A DNA stretch of 5,291 nucleotides, taken from positions 1-5,291 of the forward strand of contig JACDGR010000258.1 in assembly GCA_013821525.1 (NCBI GenBank). The letters run 5' to 3'. The DNA comes from Actinomycetota bacterium (GTDB lineage: Bacteria > Actinomycetota > Thermoleophilia > Gaiellales > Gaiellaceae). The number at the start of each line of letters is the position of its first letter. The first letter of the stretch is position 1. Both the position numbers and the translations under genes were made by a program. Below are positions 1-4,978 of the stretch, in pieces. Under the pieces are notes generated by a model. It searched no databases. It had not been told where the DNA came from and saw only the letters and a list, made by a program, of their open reading frames with translations.

Positions 1-715
1 CGGCAACGATGCCCGCCTGCCGCATCGCACCGCCGAAGCGGTGCTTCTCCATCCGGGCACGGTGCATCAGCTCGTGCGAGCCGGCGATCAGCGCGCCGAG
101 TGGGCAGCCGAGCCCCTTCGAGAGACGCACGACGACCGTGTCGAAGAGTGACCCGATCTCCGTTGTCCCCACCTTCGTTGCGAGCGCCGCGTTGAAGAGC
201 CGTGCGCCGTCGAGGTGCGGGCGGATACCGAGCTCTCGCGCTTCGGCGACGAGCGCCTGCAGCTCGGCGAGCGGCCAGACCGTTCCGCCGGACGCGTTGT
301 GCGTGTTCTCGAGCGCAAGCACTGAGGTGCGCGGTGTGTGGAAGCTGCCGTCAGCGTGCATCGTCGCGCGCAGCTGCTCGCTGCTGATCCGTCCGAGGTG
401 CCCCGGCACTCCCCGGGTCTGCAAGCCCGAATGGAACGCGGCGCCTCCGAGCTCGGAGATCATTATGTGTGCGTTCTGCTCGACCACAAGCTCGGTGCCG
501 CGCTCGCCGAGGATCGCCAGTGCGATCTGGTTGCCCATCGTCGCCGTCGGCAGGTACACGGCGTCCGCCTGGCCGAGCAGCGCCGCGGTCTGGCGCTCGA
601 GCTCCAGAACGGTCGGATCCTCGCGCTCCTGCTCGTCTCCCACCTCGGCGGCGGCCATCGCCTCGCGCATCGCGCGGGAGGGCGTCGTCTGAGTATCCGA
701 GCGGAGATCGATCAC
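1..715 (-). CDS. ltaE: Low-specificity L-threonine aldolase, 3' end cut by window edge
   Basis: A PLP-dependent fold-type I enzyme that cleaves L-threonine or L-allo-threonine to glycine and acetaldehyde in the cytoplasm. The chosen start is GTG at 715-713, giving the family-typical opening MIDLRSDTQTTPSRAMREAM. It is preceded by a -10-like box rather than a Shine-Dalgarno. An in-frame TTG at 724-722 is a possible alternative. Visible landmarks are His83 (in NAHIMISELGG, which stacks on PLP in the family), Asp169 and Arg172 in HLDGARLFNAA, and the Schiff-base Lys200 in RLSKGLGCPLGALIAG. His83 and the lysine fall at almost the same numbers as in the E. coli enzyme. 238 codons are present. The family is usually about 330-350 residues, so roughly the last 100, the C-terminal small domain, lie outside the window. 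No frameshift is seen. It is divergent from rlmN across a 360-base spacer. The family assignment is firm; substrate stereospecificity cannot be read from sequence. Confidence 0.93.
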   Translation of the reverse strand, partial: MIDLRSDTQTTPSRAMREAMAAAEVGDEQEREDPTVLELERQTAALLGQADAVYLPTATMGNQIALAILGERGTELVVEQNAHIMISELGGAAFHSGLQTRGVPGHLGRISSEQLRATMHADGSFHTPRTSVLALENTHNASGGTVWPLAELQALVAEARELGIRPHLDGARLFNAALATKVGTTEIGSLFDTVVVRLSKGLGCPLGALIAGSHELMHRARMEKHRFGGAMRQAGIVA

Positions 716-722
716 GTCCGGC

Positions 723-728
723 AATCTA
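723..728 (-). promoter_or_regulatory. Putative -10 box of a leaderless promoter for the threonine aldolase
   Basis: On the minus strand TAGATT fits the TANNNT -10 consensus and ends 7 bases before the GTG start. This places the transcription start on the start codon, as in leaderless actinobacterial genes. No Shine-Dalgarno is visible before the GTG. No good -35 lies 16-18 bases upstream: a TTGACC occurs but only 8 bases from the -10, so the -35 is unassigned. Confidence 0.45.
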
Positions 729-838
729 ACGATCCCGGTCAATTTCGCTCCGCACAGCCTCCCCGCGAGCTTGCTCACCTCACACCAGACCACGTTGCTC
801 CGACCGAGAAGGCGTAGGGGGCTCTTGGAGGCAGCCAC

Positions 839-873
839 CGTGTCGGATCTGTCACGCACCCCCGGCCGACACG
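839..873. repeat. Stem-loop, 8-bp perfect stem
   Basis: CGTGTCGG (839-846) is the exact reverse complement of CCGACACG (866-873), with a 19-base loop. It lies 9 bases left of the 886-899 palindrome outside, so the two form a tandem structured block in the rlmN/aldolase spacer. It has no U-tract and is not obviously a terminator. Function unknown; 8-bp stems also arise by chance in GC-rich DNA. Confidence 0.4.
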
Positions 874-885
874 CGTACCTGCCTG

Positions 886-899
886 GGCGACCGGTCGCC
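886..899. repeat. Perfect 14-base palindrome, possible operator
   Basis: GGCGACCGGTCGCC reads the same on both strands, and the symmetry extends to 883-902 with one mismatched pair. Perfect dyads of this kind in divergent spacers are often binding sites for dimeric regulators. Here it sits about 170 bases from each flanking start codon. The central ACCGGT has no loop, so DNA binding is a better reading than an RNA hairpin. The bound protein is unknown. Confidence 0.4.
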
Positions 900-1041
900 A
901 AGGATACCGGGACTCGGTCTTGCAGAGCCGATCCAGGAGGCACCACGCTCTATTCGGCCGGGGCGGCAAGGGACGGGCCGCGCCGAGACACGACCGGCGG
1001 CAGCCTCCGTGAACGAAGCGTCGCGCAAGTGAGCCGGCTCT

Positions 1042-1069
1042 GTGACTCGGCGGGTCAGCGGGCTACGGT
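1042..1069 (+). promoter_or_regulatory. Putative leaderless promoter of rlmN
   Basis: GTGACT at 1042-1047 matches 4 of 6 bases of TTGACA. After a 16-base spacer comes TACGGT at 1064-1069, which fits TANNNT. The -10 ends 6 bases before the rlmN ATG at 1076, so transcription would begin at or next to the A of the start codon. There is no Shine-Dalgarno in the last 15 bases before the ATG, which agrees with a leaderless message. Confidence 0.55.
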
Positions 1070-1075
1070 GTCCTG

Positions 1076-2050
1076 ATGGACCTGCAGCGCGTCTCCGAGG
1101 TGCTCGCCGGCGAGCCCGCCTACCGCACGCGGCAGGTGTGGGAGTGGACGGCTCGCGGGGCGACCTCGTACGAGGAGATGACGAACGTGTCGGCTGAGAC
1201 GCGCGTCGCGCTCACCGAGCAGGTGCCGTTCTCGACCCTTGAGCTCATGCACGAAGCGGTGTCGAGCGACGGGACGATCAAGGCGCTCTTCCACACGCAT
1301 GAGGGCCACCCGCTCGAAGCGGTGCTGATGCGCTTCCGCGACGGCCGCCGCTCGGTGTGCGTCTCGTCACAGTCGGGCTGCCCGCTCACGTGCACGTTCT
1401 GCGCGACCGGCCAGATGCAGTTTCGCCGCAACCTGACCGAGTGGGAGATCCTCGACCAGGCGCTCCACTTCCGCCGCAAGGAACCGATCGACCACGTCGT
1501 CTTCATGGGCATGGGTGAGCCGATGCTCAACTTCGACTCGGTGATCGCGGCCGCGCGGCGCCTGCCAGACGTCGGCGTGACGCCCAGGCGAACGACCATC
1601 TCCACCGTCGGCTGGCTGCCGGGGCTGACCCGGTTCGTCGACGAGGTGACCGAGCCGATCCGACTCGCCCTCTCGCTGCACGCACCCGCCGACGCCCTGC
1701 GCAGCGAGATCATGCCGGTCAACGACCGCTTCCCACTCGAAGCCGTCCTCGCCGAATGCGTCCGCTACTACGAGCTCTACCGGCGTCAGGTATTCGTCGA
1801 GTACGTGATGCTCGACGGCATCAACGATTCGCTCGCGCACGCCCGCGAGCTCGCCGCGCTGCTCGACCGGCAGATCTTCAAGCTCAACCTGATCCCGTAC
1901 AACCCGACGGGCATGTACGACGGCTCCTCGCGTGAGCGGATCCAGGACTTCAAGGATGCGTTGCACCGGGCCGGGTTCTCGCCGACGGTGCGACTCACGC
2001 GCGGCCGCGACATCGCCGCCGCCTGCGGACAGCTCGCCGCGACGGCCTAG
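1076..2050 (+). CDS. rlmN: Dual-specificity 23S rRNA/tRNA adenine-C2 methyltransferase RlmN
   Basis: A radical-SAM enzyme that methylates C2 of A2503 in the peptidyl-transferase centre of 23S rRNA and of A37 in some tRNAs, using a methylated cysteine intermediate. The protein is 324 residues. The [4Fe-4S] motif is Cys102, Cys106 and Cys109 in SGCPLTCTFCATGQ, preceded by Cys95 in CVSSQ. The SAM-binding GMGEPMLN is at 145-152, followed by ISTVGWLPGL (175-184), LSLHAPADALRSEIMPVN (199-216) and VEYVMLDGIND (241-251). The methyl-carrying Cys317 lies in RGRDIAAACGQL. Glu81 probably matches the conserved Glu near the active site. All catalytic cysteines are present, so it should be active. The family is usually 340-390 residues; this one begins almost directly at the N-terminal helical domain, with no upstream extension. 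The ATG is supported by the alignment and the adjacent -10 box. It is a Cfr relative, but housekeeping RlmN fits better. Confidence 0.97.
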   Translation: MDLQRVSEVLAGEPAYRTRQVWEWTARGATSYEEMTNVSAETRVALTEQVPFSTLELMHEAVSSDGTIKALFHTHEGHPLEAVLMRFRDGRRSVCVSSQSGCPLTCTFCATGQMQFRRNLTEWEILDQALHFRRKEPIDHVVFMGMGEPMLNFDSVIAAARRLPDVGVTPRRTTISTVGWLPGLTRFVDEVTEPIRLALSLHAPADALRSEIMPVNDRFPLEAVLAECVRYYELYRRQVFVEYVMLDGINDSLAHARELAALLDRQIFKLNLIPYNPTGMYDGSSRERIQDFKDALHRAGFSPTVRLTRGRDIAAACGQLAATA

Positions 2051-2060
2051 CAACCGATCG

Positions 2061-2492
2061 TCAGGTTCCCTTGCCGAATTCTTTCGTGTCGACCGAATCC
2101 AGGTACGACCCGTCCGGGGCGTAGATCACGAAGTGGATCAGGTAGGGCTTGAACGCCTTGCTGGTCGGGATCGAAACGGACTCTTCGTGCGTCACGACCT
2201 TGCGCGTCGTCACGTAGCGGCGGACGACGATCTCCGACTGTGACTCGTTGCCCTGGAGCGCATCGACCAGCCCCCACTCGAGCGTCAGATGCTTGCCGGC
2301 GACGCCGCCGACCTTGATCTGAGCCGAGGCAGTGATCTTCTCCGGCCCCTCAACGATCTGCGGCTTGGAGACGTCGGCAACGAGCCCGCCAGAGGTTGCG
2401 GAGAGGCCAGCGCCCCCGCCGTTCTTCGAGCCGCCGCAGGCGGCGAGGGCGGCGACAAGTGCCACGAGGAGAGCGATCTGAAGCGCGCGCAT
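2061..2492 (-). CDS. Small secreted lipoprotein of unknown family
   Basis: From ATG 2492 the product is 143 residues. It begins MRALQIALLVALVAALAAC, a short signal peptide with one Arg, a hydrophobic core and an LAAC lipobox. Cys19 would therefore be lipidated and the protein anchored on the outer face of the membrane. A flexible GGSKNGGGAG linker follows (residues 20-29). The rest (about 37-143) alternates hydrophobic and polar residues, including KITASAQIKVGG, a Tyr-Val-Thr-Thr stretch near 93 and PYLIHFVIYAPDGSYLDS (116-133). This looks like a small beta-sandwich, but I recognise no family or catalytic motif. Other in-frame starts are ATG 2501 (3 residues longer) and GTG 2531 (13 longer). 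None has a Shine-Dalgarno; 2492 gives the cleanest signal peptide. The gene converges on rlmN (10 bases between stop codons) and is divergent from typA. It is real by signal peptide and codon use; its function is unknown. Confidence 0.85.
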   Translation of the reverse strand: MRALQIALLVALVAALAACGGSKNGGGAGLSATSGGLVADVSKPQIVEGPEKITASAQIKVGGVAGKHLTLEWGLVDALQGNESQSEIVVRRYVTTRKVVTHEESVSIPTSKAFKPYLIHFVIYAPDGSYLDSVDTKEFGKGT

Positions 2493-2604
2493 CGAGCCCA
2501 TTGTTGCTGTTTTTGCCCGGTTGCCCGACACGTGACATGCGCATCAGCATCCTCAGCGTGATCCGCCGAAGCTCCGGTGGGACGGCGGGCGAGGTCTGGG
2601 GCGC

Positions 2605-2610
2605 TACCCT
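2605..2610 (+). promoter_or_regulatory. Putative -10 box of a leaderless typA promoter
   Basis: TACCCT fits TANNNT and ends 8 bases before the GTG at 2619. No Shine-Dalgarno precedes that GTG, so a leaderless transcript is likely. A -35 at the expected distance is not clear. The box supports GTG 2619 over the upstream in-frame GTG 2577, which would put the -10 inside the coding region. Confidence 0.45.
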
Positions 2611-2618
2611 CATCCCCC

Positions 2619-4475
2619 GTGCCGAACCCGAATCTCATCGAGCGCAACGACCTGCGCAACGTCGCGATCGTCGCGCACGTCGACCACGGCAAGACGACGC
2701 TCGTCGACGCGATGCTCTGGCAATCCGGCTCGTTCCGCGAGAACCAGGACGTGAACGAGCGCGTGATGGATTCCGGCGACCTCGAGCGCGAGAAGGGGAT
2801 CACGATCCTCGCGAAAAACACCTCCGTTCAGCGCGGCGAGGTCAAAATCAACATCATCGACACGCCCGGCCACGCGGACTTCGGTGGCGAGGTGGAACGC
2901 GGTCTGACGATGGTCGACGGGATCTTGCTCCTCGTCGATGCCTCCGAGGGACCGCTGCCGCAAACCCGATTCGTCCTGCGCAAGGCGCTCGAGAAGCGGC
3001 TGCCCGTCGTCCTGGTCGTGAACAAGGTCGACCGGCCGGACGCTCGCGTCGAGGAGGTGGTGAACGAGGTCTACGAGCTTTTCCTCGACCTCGACGCGAC
3101 CGAGGCGCAGATCGAGTTCCCGATCGTCTACGCAATCGCTCGCGACGGCCGCGCCGGGCTCGACCCGACCGCGCTCGCCGACGACCTCGAGCCGCTCTTC
3201 GAGACGATCCTCGAGACGATCCCGCCCCCCTCCTACGACCCCGAGCATCCGCTGCAGGCGCTCGTCACGAACCTCGACGCGTCGGCGTACGTCGGTCGCC
3301 TCGCGTTGCTGCGCGTCAGGCAGGGGACGCTGAAGAAGGGCCAGCAGATCGCGTGGTGCCGTGCGAACGGCGAGATCGAGAACGCCCGCGCGACGGAGCT
3401 CTTCATCACTCAGGCGCTCGACCGCGTCCCCGCAGACGAGGCCGGCCCCGGCGAGATCGTCGCGCTCGCGGGCCTGCCCGAGGTGACGATCGGCGAGACG
3501 ATTGCCGACCCGGACGATCCCCGTCCGCTGCCCGTTACCTCGGTCGACGAGCCAAGCCTCTCGATCACGATCGGCATCAACACCTCGCCGCTCGCCGGCA
3601 CGGAAGGCACGCGCCTGACGGCGAGCCAGGTCAAGCAGCGGCTCGACCAGGAGCTCGTCGGGAACGTCTCGCTGCGTGTGCTGAACACGCTGCGCCCGGA
3701 CACCTGGGAGGTGCAGGGCCGCGGCGAGCTGCAGCTCGCCGTGCTCGCCGAGATCATGCGTCGCGAAGGCTTCGAGCTGACGATCGGCAAGCCGGAGGTG
3801 CTCGTCCGCGAGATCGACGGGAAGCGTCACGAGCCGGTCGAGCGCGTTGCGATCGACGTTCCCGAGGAGTACGTCGGCGTCGTCACGCAGTTGCTCGCGC
3901 TGCGCAAGGGGCGCATGCAGCAGATGGTCAACCACGGCACGGGCTGGGCGCGCATGGAGTACCTCGTGCCCGCGCGCGGCCTGATCGGGTTCCGCACCGA
4001 GTTCCTGACCGAAACGCGCGGCGCCGGGATCATGCACCACGTCTTCGAGCGGTGGGAGCCGTGGTTCGGCGAGCTGCGCACTCGGCCGACCGGCAGCCTC
4101 GTTGCCGACCGCCGCGGCGTCGCGACCGGCTTCGCGATCGAGAACCTGCAGGAACGTGGATCACTCTTCATCTCGCCGACCGACGAGCTCTACGAGGGGA
4201 TGATCGTCGGAGAGAACGCACGCCGTGACGATCTCGACGTGAACGCGTCGAAGCCCAAGAAGCTGACCAACATGCGGGCCTCCGGCTCCGACGAGCTGAT
4301 CCGCCTGATCCCACCGCGACCGCTTTCCCTCGAGCAGGCGCTCGAGTTCATCCGGGACGACGAGTGCGTCGAGGTGACGCCGAAGGGGATCCGCCTGCGC
4401 AAGGTCGAGCTCGACGCCGGCAAGCGCGCCTCACTCGCCTCAAAGGCGAAACGTGCCCGCGAAGCCGTCAGCTAA
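2619..4475 (+). CDS. typA: Ribosome-associated GTPase TypA/BipA
   Basis: A translational GTPase of the EF-G/LepA superfamily that binds the 70S ribosome and is linked to 50S assembly and growth at low temperature or under stress. The 618-residue product compares with 607 in E. coli. G-domain motifs: P-loop AHVDHGKT 19-26, switch I EREKGITI 57-64, DTPGH 81-85 with the catalytic His85, and NKVD 135-138. The G5 position reads YAIARDG (171-177), where E. coli has YASALNG, so the usual Ser is Ile. A beta-barrel domain II follows (about 212-303), then EF-G-like domains III and V, including GRGELQL (367-373) and the ARGLIGFRTEF loop (452-462). The TypA-specific C-terminal domain is marked by YEGMIVGEN (525-533), the KKLTNMRASG block (547-556) and the VEVTPKGIRLRK block (584-595). 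The start GTG 2619 is chosen from the fit to family N-termini and the -10 box. It appears monocistronic and divergent from the lipoprotein gene. Confidence 0.97.
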   Translation: MPNPNLIERNDLRNVAIVAHVDHGKTTLVDAMLWQSGSFRENQDVNERVMDSGDLEREKGITILAKNTSVQRGEVKINIIDTPGHADFGGEVERGLTMVDGILLLVDASEGPLPQTRFVLRKALEKRLPVVLVVNKVDRPDARVEEVVNEVYELFLDLDATEAQIEFPIVYAIARDGRAGLDPTALADDLEPLFETILETIPPPSYDPEHPLQALVTNLDASAYVGRLALLRVRQGTLKKGQQIAWCRANGEIENARATELFITQALDRVPADEAGPGEIVALAGLPEVTIGETIADPDDPRPLPVTSVDEPSLSITIGINTSPLAGTEGTRLTASQVKQRLDQELVGNVSLRVLNTLRPDTWEVQGRGELQLAVLAEIMRREGFELTIGKPEVLVREIDGKRHEPVERVAIDVPEEYVGVVTQLLALRKGRMQQMVNHGTGWARMEYLVPARGLIGFRTEFLTETRGAGIMHHVFERWEPWFGELRTRPTGSLVADRRGVATGFAIENLQERGSLFISPTDELYEGMIVGENARRDDLDVNASKPKKLTNMRASGSDELIRLIPPRPLSLEQALEFIRDDECVEVTPKGIRLRKVELDAGKRASLASKAKRAREAVS

Positions 4476-4495
4476 CCGCTCCGGCCCCCACCCCG

Positions 4496-4567
4496 GGTCA
4501 ACCACCCTGGTCAACCACCGAATGGGCGATTGGTCAAGCGCGCCTGATCGAACACACTGATCAAGCG
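4496..4567. repeat. Four GRTCAA direct repeats downstream of typA
   Basis: GGTCAACCACC occurs at 4496-4506 and 4509-4519 (13-base period). Related GGTCAAGCG lies at 4532-4540 and GATCAAGCG at 4559-4567. A further near match, GATCGAA, lies at 4546-4552. The cluster starts 20 bases after the typA stop and ends about 70 bases before the small ORF at 4636. The boxes could be binding sites for a regulator of that ORF or a remnant of tandem duplication; the sequence does not decide. Confidence 0.5.
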
Positions 4568-4622
4568 GGGCCCGATGCGGTGGGGCCTCGAGGATCACAG
4601 CTCCAGCTTCTACTGCGGTACC

Positions 4623-4629
4623 AAAGGAG
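4623..4629 (+). promoter_or_regulatory. Strong Shine-Dalgarno before the 25-codon ORF
   Basis: AAAGGAG ends 6 bases before ATG 4636, close to the ideal anti-Shine-Dalgarno match and spacing. It is the best ribosome binding site in the window; the larger genes whose starts are visible lack one. That makes it the main reason to take the following short ORF seriously. Confidence 0.6.
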
Positions 4630-4635
4630 AGCGTC

Positions 4636-4713
4636 ATGAGCCAGACCGAACTGCGGCGCAAGCTCCGCGCGTGCAATACGGGCGGGTTGTTCTTCCGCCT
4701 GATCACGCGCTGA
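4636..4713 (+). CDS. Possible 25-residue small protein or leader peptide
   Basis: ATG 4636 to TGA 4711-4713 encodes 25 residues, beginning MSQTELRRKLRAC and ending GGLFFRLITR. The first half is basic (LRRKLR) with one Cys at 13; the second half is short and hydrophobic (GGLFFRLI). An amphipathic or membrane-associating peptide is possible. Support comes from the AAAGGAG ribosome binding site 6 bases upstream and a perfect 10-bp hairpin starting 24 bases after the stop, which would be a sensible terminator. No homologue is known to me and no function is proposed. It could be co-transcribed with typA (160-base gap) or have its own promoter; I find no clear -10. A chance ORF this short cannot be excluded. 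Confidence 0.45.
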   Translation: MSQTELRRKLRACNTGGLFFRLITR

Positions 4714-4737
4714 CCCGGCGAGACGAGGGCAAGCTGA

Positions 4738-4763
4738 CGGCTCCGTCGAGCGGGACGGAGCCG
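4738..4763. terminator. Perfect 10-bp hairpin, probable bidirectional terminator
   Basis: CGGCTCCGTC (4738-4747) pairs exactly with GACGGAGCCG (4754-4763) around a 6-base loop. It lies 24 bases after the stop of the plus-strand 25-codon ORF and 24 bases after the stop of the minus-strand 27-codon ORF. There is no U-tract on either side, so it would be of the GC-rich hairpin type without a tail. Its second arm can also pair with a copy of the first arm at 4816-4824. Confidence 0.5.
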
Positions 4764-4787
4764 GCAGCACATGAGCCGAAGCTCGAG

Positions 4788-4871
4788 CTAGATCTGCGGC
4801 GGGTCCGACGGCTCGGGCTCCGTCGGAAGCGGCATCGGATCGGGTGCAGGTGTAGGCGGTTCGAGTGTCAT
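4788..4871 (-). CDS. Possible 27-residue proline/glutamate-rich peptide
   Basis: On the minus strand ATG 4871 to TAG 4790-4788 encodes 27 residues starting MTLEPPTPAPDPMPLP and ending SDPPQI. About 11 are proline, the rest mainly acidic or small. This composition resembles disordered Pro-rich tails and would be neither membrane nor globular. The upstream region has only a weak GGGA about 13 bases before the ATG. A perfect hairpin follows 24 bases after the stop. Runs of CCG/GAG-type codons arise easily in GC-rich DNA, and a longer in-frame start (5012) overlaps the msrA end, so this call is weak. Confidence 0.25.
   Translation of the reverse strand: MTLEPPTPAPDPMPLPTEPEPSDPPQI
4804..4827. 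repeat. 8-bp hairpin sharing sequence with the 4738-4763 hairpin
   Basis: TCCGACGG (4804-4811) pairs exactly with CCGTCGGA (4820-4827), with an 8-base loop. Its 3' part contains GGCTCCGTCG (4816-4825), an exact 10-base copy of 4739-4748. It sits inside the possible minus-strand 27-codon ORF. Function unknown. Confidence 0.35.
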
Positions 4872-4922
4872 AGCTCTGGCGTTCCCGTAGCGGTCTCTTC
4901 GCACACCTAGCGCAACCGCGGC

Positions 4923-4960
4923 GGGCACCTCTCGCCTCGGCGGACGAGAGAGAGGTGCCC
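4923..4960 (-). terminator. Strong hairpin downstream of msrA, probable terminator
   Basis: GGGCACCTCTC (4923-4933) is the exact reverse complement of GAGAGGTGCCC (4950-4960), an 11-bp stem with a 16-base loop that may itself fold (CGCC/GGCG). On the minus strand it begins 18 bases after the msrA stop, the expected place for a terminator. It lacks a U-tract, so it would work as a GC-rich hairpin terminator, and it could also stop plus-strand transcription coming from typA. Confidence 0.6.
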
Positions 4961-4978
4961 GAGGGCCTTCAGCTGGAG

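Larger units (their letters stand above)
716..1075. other. Divergent intergenic region between threonine aldolase and rlmN
   Basis: This 360-base spacer holds the two outward promoters at its ends. Inside are a stem-loop (839-873), a perfect palindrome (886-899), a 10-base palindrome GAGCCGGCTC (1031-1040), and a long-range 6-bp complementarity GGAGGC (936-941) with GCCTCC (1003-1008). I looked for tRNA, tmRNA, SRP RNA, RNase P RNA and common riboswitch signatures and recognised none. One plus-strand frame is open from GTG 840, with GGAGG 8 bases upstream, to a TGA at 1074-1076 that overlaps the rlmN ATG as TGATG. Its G/C share at third positions is about 70%, below the neighbouring genes, and its protein is Arg/Ser/Gly-rich without a recognisable fold, so I do not call it a gene. 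Confidence 0.6.

Noticed and set aside
9..692. Long plus-strand open frame opposite the threonine aldolase
   Set aside because: It is the antisense of a clearly coding minus-strand gene with conserved PLP motifs; its Ser/Arg-rich product is a GC-rich shadow.
780..1060. tRNA, tmRNA, SRP RNA, RNase P RNA or riboswitch in the rlmN spacer
   Set aside because: No T-loop GTTCRA, RNase P or SRP core, or common riboswitch consensus is visible on either strand.
1367..2053. Minus-strand 228-codon frame opposite rlmN
   Set aside because: RlmN motifs on the plus strand are unambiguous, and the antisense product has no recognisable features.
2577..2618. Upstream GTG 2577 as typA start
   Set aside because: It would add 14 residues not seen in the family and put the -10 box TACCCT inside the gene; GTG 2619 gives a typical N-terminus.
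2610..4040. 476-codon minus-strand frame opposite typA
   Set aside because: Antisense shadow of the conserved GTPase, rich in Asp/Glu/Arg/Leu repeats with no domain.
2396..4228. 610-codon plus-strand frame overlapping typA in another frame
   Set aside because: It is overwhelmingly Arg-rich, typical of an off-frame reading of high-GC coding DNA; TypA is correct in the other frame.
4567..4589. GGGGCCC...GGGGCCT as a typA terminator hairpin
   Set aside because: The two GGGGCC blocks are direct, not inverted, repeats and do not form a stem.
4575..4910. 111-codon plus-strand frame after typA
   Set aside because: Cys/Arg/His-rich product without recognisable features, spanning two hairpins and the better-supported small ORF in another frame.
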